64,000 nt of DNA, from the NCBI GenBank assembly GCA_963675955.2, contig CAXXVR010000004.1:248001-312000 (forward strand), in the 5' to 3' direction. Below the pieces are notes generated by a model that was not told where the DNA came from, made no database searches, and saw only the letters and a program-made list of their open reading frames with translations. The position numbers were made by a program, and so were the translations under genes. This document shows, piece by piece, positions 15,607 through 24,142 of the stretch; the stretch's first letter is position 1, and each line of letters opens with the position of its first letter. Origin of the DNA: Desulfocicer sp963675955 (GTDB taxonomy: Bacteria > Desulfobacterota > Desulfobacteria > Desulfobacterales > Desulfobacteraceae).

Positions 15607-17697
15607 ATGGATAAGATGTTAAATTTAAAATTTATTCAGGTGGAAGGTGGAGAGGTGTTGGCGGCACTGGGGGTTGTGACCATATTGATGGTTATGATCA
15701 TTCCGCTGCCGTCAATATTGTTGGATTTTCTGCTGGCATTGAATATCACCGTTGCCGTGACCATCCTTTTAATTGCCATGTCCACTGAAAAATCTCTGGA
15801 TTTTGCCATTTTCCCCTCCCTTCTGCTGGTGACAACCCTTTTTCGGTTGTCGTTGAATGTGGCATCCACCAGGTTAATTCTCCTGCATGGCAGTGAGGGA
15901 ATGGATGCGGCAGGGAAGGTTATTAAATCCTTTGGCAGTTTTGTCATGGGGGGCAATTATGTGGTGGGGCTGATTGTTTTTATAGTTCTGGTTCTCATTA
16001 ATTTTGTGGTCATCACCAAGGGTGCCACACGGGTGGCAGAGGTGGCAGCCCGGTTTACCCTGGATGCCATGCCGGGAAAGCAGATGGCCGTGGATGCCGA
16101 CCTTAACGCTGGTTTGATTGATGAAAATCAGGCAAAAATGCGTAGAAGCATCATTACCCGGGAGGCGGAATTCAACGGTGCCATGGACGGTGCTTCTAAA
16201 TTTGTCCGTGGGGATGCCATTGCCGGCATTGTCATCACCATTATAAATATCCTGGGGGGCTTGGTCATTGGTGTATTTCAGCAGAATATGAACTTCATTG
16301 ACGCTGCCCAGAACTATACTCTGCTCACAGTGGGAGATGGTCTGGTGTCCCAGATTCCGGCCCTGATTATTTCAACGGCCTCGGGTATTGTAGTCACCCG
16401 CTCCACCTCAGAGGGAACCATGGGCGGGGATTTTGTAAGACAGTTTGTCAAATACCCCCGGGCCGTTAATATGGCTGCCCTTATGGTATTTTTATTTGGA
16501 CTGATTCCCGGTTTACCACATATTTCTTTTATTCTGCTTTCCATTGTCATTGCCGGTATCAGTTTTCTGGCCAGGGGAGAAGACAAAACCGAAGAGGCAG
16601 AAGGGCTTCAAACGCCTGTGGCAGATGAGGTGTCGGCAGGACCGGAGCCGGTGGAACATCTATTGACGGTGGATGCTCTGGAAGTGGAAGTGGGATATGG
16701 GCTGATCAGCCTGGTGGACAAAGAACAGGGTGGGGAATTTCTGGATCGGGTACATTCTCTTCGTAGACAATTTGCCCAGGACATGGGGATCATCATTCCG
16801 CCCATTCATATCCGGGATAACCTTCAGATAAAATCAAACCGGTATAATATTTTGATTAAAGGGGTTAAAATCGCATCATCAGAGTTGATGGTGAACCACT
16901 ACATGGCCATGGACCCCGGTGACTCCATTCGAAAAATTGAAGGAATTACTACCACGGAACCGGCCTTTAATCTGCCAGCGGTGTGGATTCCCGATGCCAG
17001 AAAAGAAGAGGCAAAACTTGCCGGTTATACGGTGGTGGACAGTGTCACCATCATGACCACCCATCTAACCGAGGTGCTTCGAAAATACGCCTCGGAACTT
17101 CTGGGCAGACAGGACGTCCAGAATCTGCTGGATAATCTTGCCACCCGTTATCCCAAAGTGGTGGAAGAGCTGGTCCCCAAACAATTGACCCTGGGCGGGG
17201 TTCAAAAGGTGCTGCAGAATCTTTTACAGGAGCATGTGTCCATTAAAGATATGTTAACCATTGTGGAAACCCTGGCGGACTATTCCCCGGTGAGCAAAGA
17301 TCCTGATCTTTTAACTGAATATGTCCGGCATAAACTGTCTCGATCAATCATGGCACCTCATCTAACAGAAGACGGCACCTTAAACCTGATTACCCTGGCA
17401 CCGGAAGTGGAAACCCTCTTATTAAAGGCACTTCAAAAGACGGATCATGGGGTGTATCTGTCCCTGGATCCCAAGGTCACCGAACCCATTATTCGTTCCG
17501 TGAAAAAACAGACGGAAAAGGCCATGGTCAACAATCTTCAACCCATTATCATGACCTCTCCTGTGATCCGCCGGCATTTCAGAAAATTAATAGAGACATT
17601 TGTACCCACGGTTATGGTCATGTCCCAGAGTGAGCTCTTGAATGATATTCGATTTAAATCCATTGGTGAGGTGAGCCTGCGTGACGCAACCGTATAA
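15607..17697 (+). CDS. flhA: Flagellar export apparatus protein FlhA
   Basis: 696 aa, full length. FlhA forms the nonameric ring that docks export substrates and chaperones and conducts protons. About eight membrane helices occupy residues 15-315; the FHIPEP block is visible in LLVTTLFRLSLNVASTRLIL and GDAIAGIVITIINILGG. The cytoplasmic part (about 345-696) has the four FlhA-C domains. The 3' end overlaps flhF by 17 bp. Confidence 0.97.
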   Translation: MDKMLNLKFIQVEGGEVLAALGVVTILMVMIIPLPSILLDFLLALNITVAVTILLIAMSTEKSLDFAIFPSLLLVTTLFRLSLNVASTRLILLHGSEGMDAAGKVIKSFGSFVMGGNYVVGLIVFIVLVLINFVVITKGATRVAEVAARFTLDAMPGKQMAVDADLNAGLIDENQAKMRRSIITREAEFNGAMDGASKFVRGDAIAGIVITIINILGGLVIGVFQQNMNFIDAAQNYTLLTVGDGLVSQIPALIISTASGIVVTRSTSEGTMGGDFVRQFVKYPRAVNMAALMVFLFGLIPGLPHISFILLSIVIAGISFLARGEDKTEEAEGLQTPVADEVSAGPEPVEHLLTVDALEVEVGYGLISLVDKEQGGEFLDRVHSLRRQFAQDMGIIIPPIHIRDNLQIKSNRYNILIKGVKIASSELMVNHYMAMDPGDSIRKIEGITTTEPAFNLPAVWIPDARKEEAKLAGYTVVDSVTIMTTHLTEVLRKYASELLGRQDVQNLLDNLATRYPKVVEELVPKQLTLGGVQKVLQNLLQEHVSIKDMLTIVETLADYSPVSKDPDLLTEYVRHKLSRSIMAPHLTEDGTLNLITLAPEVETLLLKALQKTDHGVYLSLDPKVTEPIIRSVKKQTEKAMVNNLQPIIMTSPVIRRHFRKLIETFVPTVMVMSQSELLNDIRFKSIGEVSLRDATV

Positions 17698-18778
17698 ATA
17701 TTGTGCGGCTACCATTGAAGAGGCCACGGCATTGATTCGAAATTCCCTTGGCTCCGATGCCATGATTATATCCACAGACCGTTTAAGGGGTCAGGATGGG
17801 AAGGAATTTTTTGAAATCTGTGCGGTTCCGGGAAACGCATCCCTGGAAACATCCGGTGCTGCATCGGGGCCAGACCCGGACCGGGAATCCCTGGGTGATA
17901 TTAAGAATGAATTGATGTCCATCAAACAGATGATGTCATTGATGCCAATCACCCATATTTCCATGGCCCAACTGGTGAAATATCCCATGGCCATGCACCT
18001 TTATGCAAAAATGGTGGCCCAGGGTATTGAAGAGGTATGGATTAAAGATATATTTACCCGGGCCGGTATTTTTCAAGAGGATGTTTTGCTGTCACCGGAT
18101 GACATTAAAAAACAAGTGGTCACCTCATTGATGCACATGATTGCCGTGAAAGATCCGTTTTTACCGGGTGACACAAAACAGATCATTTCGGCATTTGTGG
18201 GGACCACCGGAGTGGGTAAAACCACCACCATTGCAAAAATAGCCGCAAATCTCATGGTGCAGCAGAGAAAAAAAGTGGGCTTGATTTCCATTGATACCTA
18301 TCGCATCGGTGCCATGGAGCAGTTAAAGAGTTATGCTGATATTCTGGGGATTCCCTGTTTTCAGGCGTTCACCAGGAGTGATCTGCTTCTGGCCCTTGGC
18401 AGGATGCGTTCAAAGGAGGTTGTTCTCATTGACACTGCCGGCAGAAGTCAGTATGACATGCCACGATTGGATGGCTTGAAAACAATGATCGGAGATCACG
18501 CCGCCATTGATACTCATTTGCTGTTAAGTGTGGGGATGCCCTCATCGGAGATGAAGGCAGCGGCTGAAAGTTTCATGCCCTTAAATTTTAAAACCTGCAT
18601 TTTTACAAAGCTTGATGAATCCCGTATGATGGGTAATATTGTAAATCAGATTGCAACCTATAAAATTCCCATCTCCTATGTGACAGCAGGACAAAATGTG
18701 CCTGAGGACATTGACCGGGCAGACAGAAAAAAACTCGTTTCCATGCTGTTGGGAAAAAACACCAGAACAAACCCTTGA
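17681..18778 (+). CDS. flhF: Flagellar biosynthesis GTPase FlhF
   Basis: 365 aa with a GTG start inside the end of flhA. FlhF is an SRP-type GTPase that places the flagellum, usually at a pole. The G1 loop is AFVGTTGVGKTTTIAKIAA (about 171-189); further SRP-GTPase blocks are ISIDTYRIGAMEQLKSYADI and LIDTAGRSQYD (G3), and FTKLDES (G4). The N-terminal part (1-90) is the variable B domain. Followed by its regulator flhG after 27 bp. Confidence 0.95.
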   Translation: MTQPYKYCAATIEEATALIRNSLGSDAMIISTDRLRGQDGKEFFEICAVPGNASLETSGAASGPDPDRESLGDIKNELMSIKQMMSLMPITHISMAQLVKYPMAMHLYAKMVAQGIEEVWIKDIFTRAGIFQEDVLLSPDDIKKQVVTSLMHMIAVKDPFLPGDTKQIISAFVGTTGVGKTTTIAKIAANLMVQQRKKVGLISIDTYRIGAMEQLKSYADILGIPCFQAFTRSDLLLALGRMRSKEVVLIDTAGRSQYDMPRLDGLKTMIGDHAAIDTHLLLSVGMPSSEMKAAAESFMPLNFKTCIFTKLDESRMMGNIVNQIATYKIPISYVTAGQNVPEDIDRADRKKLVSMLLGKNTRTNP

Positions 18779-18805
18779 AGAATTTAAATAATCGGAGAAC
18801 AGACC

Positions 18806-19714
18806 ATGGATCAGGCAGCCAATTTGAGAAAAATGATAAAAGGGGAATCTGAGAAAATTTCCAATTTGATGAAGGAGGACGATTCTCTTGACGCTGAACC
18901 CGGGAAGGCTCCCCGGGTGATTGCCGTTACCAGCGGTAAAGGAGGTGTTGGCAAGACAAACATTGTGGGGAACCTTGCCATTGCCTTCCAGCGCATGGGG
19001 AAAAAAGTGTTGATATTTGATGCAGATCTGGGCCTGGCCAATATTGATATTATTTTTGGTATTAACCCCCAGAATAATATTGATGCGGTCATCCGGGGAG
19101 AAAAAAAGCTATCTGAAATCATTGTCCAGGGTCCGGAAGGGGTCTCCATCATACCGGCAAGTTCCGGTATTGAAGAGGTGGCCAACCTGACAGAGGGACA
19201 GAAACTCAATCTTCTGGGAGAATTTGACAATCTCAATGATCAATTTGATATCATGCTCATAGATACCGGTGCCGGTATTTCATCCAATGTTGTATATTTT
19301 AATCTGGCGGCCCAGGAGCGTATTGTGGTGGTAACCCCGGAACCCACATCCATAACCGATGCCTATGCACTTTTAAAAGTGATGTTCAGTCGATATGGAA
19401 CCAAGGATTTCACCATTTTAATGAACATGGTTAAGGATGAAAAAGAGGCCAAGTCGGTGTTTAAAAACCTGAGCAATGTGGCAGACAAATTTCTTGTGGG
19501 AATTTCCCTTGACTATGCCGGATTTATCCCTGTGGATGATACCCTGAAAAAAGCGGTGATCAAGCGCCAGCCGGTGATATGCGCCTATCCCAGAGCAGAC
19601 TCAAGTCTGTGTATCAATATGCTGGCCACCTATCTGCTCAATGTGGCAAGTGTACGTCCGGTTGATGGTAATATTAAATTTTTTTGGAAACAGCTTATAG
19701 ACGGAGCTGCCTGA
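18806..19714 (+). CDS. flhG: MinD-like flagellar number regulator FlhG (FleN)
   Basis: 302 aa. FlhG is a MinD/ParA-type ATPase that limits flagellar number by acting on FlhF and the master regulator. The deviant Walker A is GKGGVGKTN at about residues 46-54; switch motifs DADLGLANIDI and MLIDTGAGIS are present. The N-terminal 20 residues contain the FlhF-activating type segment (QAANLRKMIK). It sits between flhF and fliA, the usual order; 7 bp separates it from fliA. Confidence 0.95.
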   Translation: MDQAANLRKMIKGESEKISNLMKEDDSLDAEPGKAPRVIAVTSGKGGVGKTNIVGNLAIAFQRMGKKVLIFDADLGLANIDIIFGINPQNNIDAVIRGEKKLSEIIVQGPEGVSIIPASSGIEEVANLTEGQKLNLLGEFDNLNDQFDIMLIDTGAGISSNVVYFNLAAQERIVVVTPEPTSITDAYALLKVMFSRYGTKDFTILMNMVKDEKEAKSVFKNLSNVADKFLVGISLDYAGFIPVDDTLKKAVIKRQPVICAYPRADSSLCINMLATYLLNVASVRPVDGNIKFFWKQLIDGAA

Positions 19715-19721
19715 TAAAAAA

Positions 19722-20489
19722 ATGAAGGCACAGATTCGTAAATATTCTCAGGCTGCCCGGGCTGGTGCAGATAAGCACAGGCTGGGTGATGATCACCGGG
19801 AGACCCTTATCCTGGAGTTTGCACCGGTGGTGAAATATATTGCGGATCGCATGACCATGCACCTTCCTCCGGGTATCTCCAGGGAAGATCTCATCAGTGC
19901 CGGGGTAATTGGCTTAAATGACGCCATGGATAAATTTAATGCGAAAAAAGGGGTCAAATTTAAGACCTATGCCACCTATCGCATCAAAGGCGCCATGGTG
20001 GATGAGCTTCGAAAAATGGGTTGGGCTTCCCGATCTGTTATCCGGGATAACCAGCAGATTGAAAGAGCAAGAGATGCCCTTAAACTAAAACTTGGCAGGG
20101 AACCAAAGGATATTGAAGTGGCAGATCAGCTGGGTGTGGATCTGGATGCCTATCATAAAATACTGTGGCGGACCCGTCGAATTTCCCTTGTGAGTCTCGA
20201 TGAAATGTTGCCCGACGGTAATTCCCCCCGCATGGCCTGCCAGACTTCAGAGGGTGATTCCCCATTTGATGAATTAAAGCTCAAAGAACTCAAACTGGCC
20301 ATTGCCCGGGAAATAGAGACACTTTCCAGAAATGAGCAGATGGTTATTTCCCTTTATTATTATGAAGAATTGACTTTAAAGGAGATAGGCAAAGTGCTGG
20401 ATTTGACGGAGTCCCGAATTTCACAGATTCATTCCAAGGTGATTTCCAGACTCAGGACCCGGCTGCAGTCCAGTCGTGATCAGGCATAA
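19722..20489 (+). CDS. fliA: Flagellar RNA polymerase sigma factor FliA (sigma28)
   Basis: 255 aa. FliA drives late flagellar genes. Regions 2 (ISAGVIGLNDAMDKFNAKKG and TYATYRIKGAMVDELRKMGW), 3 and 4 (LSRNEQMVISLYYYEELTLK then GKVLDLTESRISQIHSKV) are complete. Its likely target in this window is the near-perfect FliA site at 28840. Its antagonist FlgM is encoded at 33026. Last recognisable core gene of the motA operon; the next gene begins 5 bp later. Confidence 0.97.
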   Translation: MKAQIRKYSQAARAGADKHRLGDDHRETLILEFAPVVKYIADRMTMHLPPGISREDLISAGVIGLNDAMDKFNAKKGVKFKTYATYRIKGAMVDELRKMGWASRSVIRDNQQIERARDALKLKLGREPKDIEVADQLGVDLDAYHKILWRTRRISLVSLDEMLPDGNSPRMACQTSEGDSPFDELKLKELKLAIAREIETLSRNEQMVISLYYYEELTLKEIGKVLDLTESRISQIHSKVISRLRTRLQSSRDQA

Positions 20490-20494
20490 CGACT

Positions 20495-21223
20495 ATGGAT
20501 GATAAAAAGGACCTGTCCACTGGGGGAAAAGGTGATATTGATGCCCTCCTGGACGATGAGACCTTCACCGGAGATGAGCTTAGTGAAGAGGCTGCACTGG
20601 ATGATGGAATGTTTACCGGTGGTGAGCTAAACGAAGATGATGCCCTGGGTGATGAGACCTTTATCGGAGAAGAACTCGGTGAAGATGATGCCGCTATGGA
20701 CAAAAAGATCCTGCAGCCTGATGTTAAGAATCAAACCCGCCCGCCTGGATTTCCTGAAAAAACAAAAAAAAAGAAAAATACTGGGAAATGGCCCATGATA
20801 ATGGGATTTATAACCCTGTTGATTATCATGGGTGCTCTGGTGGGGGGATTCATGATCCACCATAAAAAGGCTTCTCAACAGATAAATGCCCAGACGGTTA
20901 CTTCACTGACAGTACCGATTCCTCCCAAAACGGAAATCTGGCTTAAGGACTTTCTGATTCCACTCAAATCCACGCATCTTTATACTTGCGTTACTTTTTC
21001 TGTGGTGATCCGTTCCTGGGAGAATGATTTTGTCTTACCCCTGACCCATGAAAAACAGTGGCTTAGAGGCAGGCTTTATGCTATCCTTGTGGAAAAAATA
21101 CAAAATGAAGTGGATACCCCTTCACTGGAGACATTTAAAAAATGGACCCTGCAGGCTGTACGTGATGTGCTGCCGGACAGTCATATTATTTCTGTGGATA
21201 TTCATCAGTTTTTTGTGGTTTAA
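20495..21223 (+). CDS. FliL-like membrane protein with acidic N-terminal repeats
   Basis: 242 aa. Residues 20-67 are three tandem 16-residue acidic repeats starting DDETFTGDELSEEAAL, DDGMFTGGELNEDDAL and GDETFIGEELGEDDAA, then a basic stretch (KTKKKKNTGK), a single transmembrane helix at about 108-130, and a periplasmic C-terminal domain with the general layout of FliL (EIWLKDFLIPLK near 149, C-terminal VDIHQFFVV). The cytoplasmic repeats are not a feature of FliL that I know. It is coupled to fliA by a 5-bp gap. A second stator-associated protein is the best guess; the family call rests on topology and weak similarity. Confidence 0.6.
   Translation: MDDKKDLSTGGKGDIDALLDDETFTGDELSEEAALDDGMFTGGELNEDDALGDETFIGEELGEDDAAMDKKILQPDVKNQTRPPGFPEKTKKKKNTGKWPMIMGFITLLIIMGALVGGFMIHHKKASQQINAQTVTSLTVPIPPKTEIWLKDFLIPLKSTHLYTCVTFSVVIRSWENDFVLPLTHEKQWLRGRLYAILVEKIQNEVDTPSLETFKKWTLQAVRDVLPDSHIISVDIHQFFVV
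20552..20695 (+). repeat. 48-bp tandem repeat (x3) inside the FliL-like gene
   Basis: Three in-frame 48-bp units encode the 16-residue acidic repeats. The nucleotide units have diverged but keep the GATGAG, TTYACCGG/ATCGG and GAGCT/GAACT positions. Such an array could vary in copy number between strains. Confidence 0.6.
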
Positions 21224-21240
21224 ATTTCCGGAGGTGAAAA

Positions 21241-21540
21241 ATGCCAAACATTTCGGATATGAACATAGTTATAGGTCAAGCCTCTGCCATTAAACAGATG
21301 CGGGCTTCGGCAGAACAGGATGTTGAATTAAACCGGCAGTTTATTTCCCAGGCGGCCAATGCAGTGAATAAGAAAAAACAGATTCAGGTAAAGACCATGG
21401 AACCTGGATATAAATCGCAGATGAGATCAGATGAGGATGGAAAAAAATTGAGGTCTACCCCCCGTGAATCTACGGCATCCCCTGATAAACATGAACCTGT
21501 CAATGCTCCAGGTGGAACATTTATAGATATCAAGGTTTAA
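21241..21540 (+). CDS. Conserved flagellar-operon protein of unknown function
   Basis: 99 aa, soluble, charged, no membrane segment. The N-terminal part is helical (ASAIKQMRASAEQDVELNRQ), followed by a disordered K/S/P/E-rich stretch and a C-terminal GGTFIDIKV. Small proteins with such a GxxIDIxV ending occur in deltaproteobacterial flagellar operons, but I do not recognise a defined function. ATG 21241 follows CCGGAGG. Two bases separate its stop from the next gene, so it is in the same transcript. Confidence 0.7.
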   Translation: MPNISDMNIVIGQASAIKQMRASAEQDVELNRQFISQAANAVNKKKQIQVKTMEPGYKSQMRSDEDGKKLRSTPRESTASPDKHEPVNAPGGTFIDIKV

Positions 21541-21542
21541 TC

Positions 21543-22004
21543 ATGCCCGTTCCGGATTTGAGCAGCATCGTCCTGGCATTGATTATCATGGATGTTATAA
21601 TTGTTATTGTCTTTTGTTTTTTTTTCTGGAAGAGCAGGACATTAAACCTTGAAGAAGACCTTCAGAAAAAAATGGATGTCTTTGAGTCCCTGCTGGTGGA
21701 TGCGGACCAGATGGCCATCCACATGAAAAAAAATCTGGAAGAAAAATATCGTGCCTTAAAAACGCTGGAGGATAATCTGGATCAGCGCATTCATCGCCTG
21801 CAGCAACTGATGGACAGCGCAGATGAAAAGATTGTTTCTTTTGATGCTGCAGCCCGGAAAAAACCGGTTTCTTCAGAATTAACCCAGGTCCAGCAGATTC
21901 TGTTGATGGTGGAGCAGGGAATGGATCTGGAGGGCATTGCCAGCCGTCTTTCCATTCCCAGGGGAACGGTAAAGCTTGTTCTGGAATTAAACAAAAAAAA
22001 TTGA
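21543..22004 (+). CDS. DUF2802-like protein, membrane anchored
   Basis: 153 aa. One N-terminal transmembrane helix (about 7-28), a long coiled coil (about 35-95, EEDLQKKMDVFESLLVDADQ and beyond), then a helix-turn-helix-like C-terminus (LMVEQGMDLEGIASRLSIPR, about 120-140) similar to the DUF2802 proteins found in flagellar operons. The cellular role is unknown. It follows the preceding gene by 2 bp. Confidence 0.65.
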   Translation: MPVPDLSSIVLALIIMDVIIVIVFCFFFWKSRTLNLEEDLQKKMDVFESLLVDADQMAIHMKKNLEEKYRALKTLEDNLDQRIHRLQQLMDSADEKIVSFDAAARKKPVSSELTQVQQILLMVEQGMDLEGIASRLSIPRGTVKLVLELNKKN

Positions 22005-22023
22005 TCTCCACACTGGATATTCT

Positions 22024-22090
22024 GGGCTTTGTCACAGGTGGAACACTCTGGAGTGGGGTCAGGCTTATGGACTGTTCCTTATTGACCTGG
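22024..22090 (-). repeat. Dispersed R repeat, copy 2 (reverse, partial)
   Basis: Reads in reverse as GGGCTTTGTCACAGGTGG near 22024, then CTCTGGAGT, then GGGGTCAGGCTTAT (22055-22068) and ATTGAC (22081-22086). The same blocks occur in the same order in the reverse complement of 28700-28830. It fills the gap between the DUF2802-like gene and the FliK-like gene. Confidence 0.55.
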
Positions 22091-22169
22091 CCTCTTGCAG
22101 ACTTCGGGGTGATCGATATTGTCATTAATCCCTTAAAAGGCATGAAAACCTGAACTTAGGAAAGTTGGT

Positions 22170-23282
22170 TTGATACCCATCCGAACACCATCCCATCTGT
22201 TTTCAAAATTGGCGGTATCCCTGCCCCAGGTTGATGGGGTCTTGACCAAGCTGGACCTTAAAGTTGGAGATGTTGTTGAGGGACGGGTGTTAAAACAGAC
22301 TGATCCGGGAACTGTTTTGCTGTTGATTCAGGGAAAAAAGATCAGAGCACATACCCAGATGTCACTTAAGACAGGCATGCGTCTGTCTTTAAAACTTTCA
22401 TCCGATATCGGCATGCCCACCTTGAAAATTATTGATGCCCACTCCCCGGGGGGACGAGCTGTGAACCTTGGAGCCATCCGGGCTGCCATCGATGATAATG
22501 TCTGGGCCAGGGTATATGAATCCCTTGATGATCCTGTTTTATCCTCAAAAGATCTTCTATCCCCAAAAGATCGCACTGATATTAAATCTTTAATGAAGCA
22601 TGTGTCGCAGATGATGCTTGACCGGCCGGGTGGGAATGGGCTGAAAGCTCTGGTTGAGGCATCTGGACTGACCTGGGAAAATAAACTTGCCCGAATGGTT
22701 TCGGGTATTGCCATGGGATCAGATACCGTGGATGCCATGGCCCAGGGTGATATTAAAGGGCTTATTTCAAAGATTTTGATGAACACCGCTGCCCCGGACC
22801 CGATTTTAAAACCTTTGATCGAGGCATTGGACAATATTCAGCTGCTCAATATACCCGGCAGTGATCAGATCAGAAGCGTTTTTTTACCCCTGCCATTGGA
22901 ATTTGATGAGGGTGTCATGGGTTTGGCCCAGATTCTACTTAAGTTTCCCCGGGAAGATGGGGCGGGATCACCGGAGATGGAAAAAGAAAAACAGGATCGG
23001 CAATACTCAGTTGTTATGCTGCTGGAGATGTCCTCACTGGGTGCCATCCGTGCAGAACTTATTTTAACAGGAACAAAGATCCAGGGACGATTTGTGGTGG
23101 ACAGCAAGGCCACGGCTGAATCCATTGAAGCCAATTTATCCTCTTTTTCATCCATGCTTGTGCATCGTGGATTTACCATCGGGTATATGGGATGCCAGGT
23201 GGCGAATACAGAAGTGGTGAAGCAAAGTCCTGTGGAGGAATTTTTGACCGGGGAGGGCAGTTCCATCTGTTTTGTGGCCTGA
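22170..23282 (+). CDS. FliK-like hook-length control family protein
   Basis: 370 aa with a TTG start after TTAGGAAAG. Residues about 20-75 form a beta-barrel-like segment (KVGDVVEGRVLKQTDPGTVL) followed by helical regions, and residues 260-360 resemble the Flg_hook domain in layout (LEMSSLGAIRAELILTGTKI, then HRGFTIGYMGCQVANTEVV). Proteins of this type sit before a stand-alone FlhB C-terminal domain in many flagellar loci, as here, where the stop overlaps the next ATG. A role in export switching or hook/rod length control is inferred. It is distinct from FliK at 2924. Confidence 0.6.
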   Translation: MIPIRTPSHLFSKLAVSLPQVDGVLTKLDLKVGDVVEGRVLKQTDPGTVLLLIQGKKIRAHTQMSLKTGMRLSLKLSSDIGMPTLKIIDAHSPGGRAVNLGAIRAAIDDNVWARVYESLDDPVLSSKDLLSPKDRTDIKSLMKHVSQMMLDRPGGNGLKALVEASGLTWENKLARMVSGIAMGSDTVDAMAQGDIKGLISKILMNTAAPDPILKPLIEALDNIQLLNIPGSDQIRSVFLPLPLEFDEGVMGLAQILLKFPREDGAGSPEMEKEKQDRQYSVVMLLEMSSLGAIRAELILTGTKIQGRFVVDSKATAESIEANLSSFSSMLVHRGFTIGYMGCQVANTEVVKQSPVEEFLTGEGSSICFVA

Positions 23283-23561
23283 ATGAAAAGAAAAAAACAA
23301 CAAATCGGTGCCGTGGCATTAACCTATGAATCCGGTAAAGAAGGGGCACCCAGGGTGGCTGCAACCGGCAGGGGTTCCATGGCGGAAAAAATTATCCAGC
23401 TTGCCCGGAAACATCATATTCATATCCATAATGATCCGGATCTGCTGGAAACCTTATCCCAACTGGATCTGAACCAGGAAATACCGTCTTCTCTGTATGA
23501 GGTTGTGGCAGAATTACTGGCATTTATTTATCTGTTGAATTCACAGGAGTCAAAAAAATGA
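23283..23561 (+). CDS. Stand-alone FlhB C-terminal domain protein (FhlX/YlqH type)
   Basis: 92 aa. The whole protein aligns with the last 90 residues of FlhB in this window (GAPRVAATGRGSMAEKIIQL against GAPRVLAKGKGQIARKIKEL; NQEIPSSLYEVVAELLAFIY against NQEVPPLLYQAVAEVLAYVY). The NPTH cleavage motif is missing, so it mimics only the fragment released by FlhB self-cleavage. Such proteins can partly replace the FlhB C-terminal fragment in other bacteria. Directly coupled to the FliK-like gene. Confidence 0.85.
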   Translation: MKRKKQQIGAVALTYESGKEGAPRVAATGRGSMAEKIIQLARKHHIHIHNDPDLLETLSQLDLNQEIPSSLYEVVAELLAFIYLLNSQESKK

Positions 23562-23615
23562 CATGTTCATGTTTTAAATCCGTCAATATTACATTTTGTG
23601 AAAGTTTTGCCCATC

Positions 23616-23807
23616 ATGAGTTCTGTTAATTGTTTTCAGTGTCGGCATTATTACGTGACATGGGACAATCTTCATCCCCATGGCTGCCGTAAAATGGGTT
23701 TTAAGACGCCCCAGTTACCCAATCTGGTGGTGCGTAGAAGCACCGGCAGAGATTGCCTTTCCTTTACGCCTAAGTCCCCCACCGCTGGATCATCAAAATC
23801 CGCCTGA
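23616..23807 (+). CDS. Small cysteine-containing conserved protein
   Basis: 63 aa from ATG 23616; an upstream GTG at 23598 is possible. It has CFQCRHYYVTWD at the N-terminus, then HPHGCRKMGFKTPQLPN and GRDCLSF. The four cysteines (CxxC, GC, DC) suggest a small metal site. Similar short proteins occur widely in proteobacteria and are sometimes misnamed uracil-DNA glycosylase; their function is not known to me. Confidence 0.65.
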   Translation: MSSVNCFQCRHYYVTWDNLHPHGCRKMGFKTPQLPNLVVRRSTGRDCLSFTPKSPTAGSSKSA

Positions 23808-23918
23808 CCCCTGCAGATAAAAGTGGAAAAAAACGCTTACCGGGCATTTTTTGCCGCCTGCTTCTTCCTTAAATAATGAAAATGGCATTTTTCATATAAA
23901 CGATCATGTCGCCCTGCC

Positions 23919-23957
23919 GACACAACGAATAATGAAAATGGCATTGTTCGTTGTGTC
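23919..23957. repeat. Long hairpin before flgF
   Basis: GACACAACGAATAATG (23919-23934) pairs with CATTGTTCGTTGTGTC (23942-23957), one mismatch in 16, loop of 7. The left arm with its upstream CATGTC..CGACACAAC (23905-23926) resembles 31108-31130 before flgL. No T-run follows, so a repeat or a protein-binding palindrome is more likely than a terminator. Confidence 0.6.
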
Positions 23958-24012
23958 TGTCAGCACATGGCAGTTTATAAAAAATAAAATTATTTTTCGT
24001 TTTTTACACATC

Positions 24013-24028
24013 AGGCATTAATATTGCT
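24013..24028 (+). promoter_or_regulatory. Sigma54-type promoter before flgF
   Basis: AGGCATTAATATTGCT: GG at 24014-24015 and GC at 24026-24027 have exact -24/-12 spacing with GGCA and TTGC conserved. It lies 115 bp before flgF and fits the flgF-flgG-flgA-flgH-flgI-flgJ operon. Confidence 0.7.
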
Positions 24029-24142
24029 TATATAATCAGGCAGCCCCCACAGTATAATCGACTAAGTTACCGGGGGGGACATCGTGGAATCAACCACTCA
24101 AGGGGAACTCCCATGGGGATGTCGTTTTAAAAGGAGGACACT

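Larger units (their letters stand above)
23808..24142. other. Intergenic region before flgF
   Basis: 335 bp without a gene. Holds two direct copies of AATAATGAAAATGGCATT (23872-23889 and 23928-23945), a strong 16-bp stem hairpin (23919-23957), and the sigma54-type site for flgF. Confidence 0.65.

Noticed and set aside
23821..23870. Terminator after the small cysteine protein
   Set aside because: GGGCA-TTTT-TTGCC has a short stem and no following T-run.
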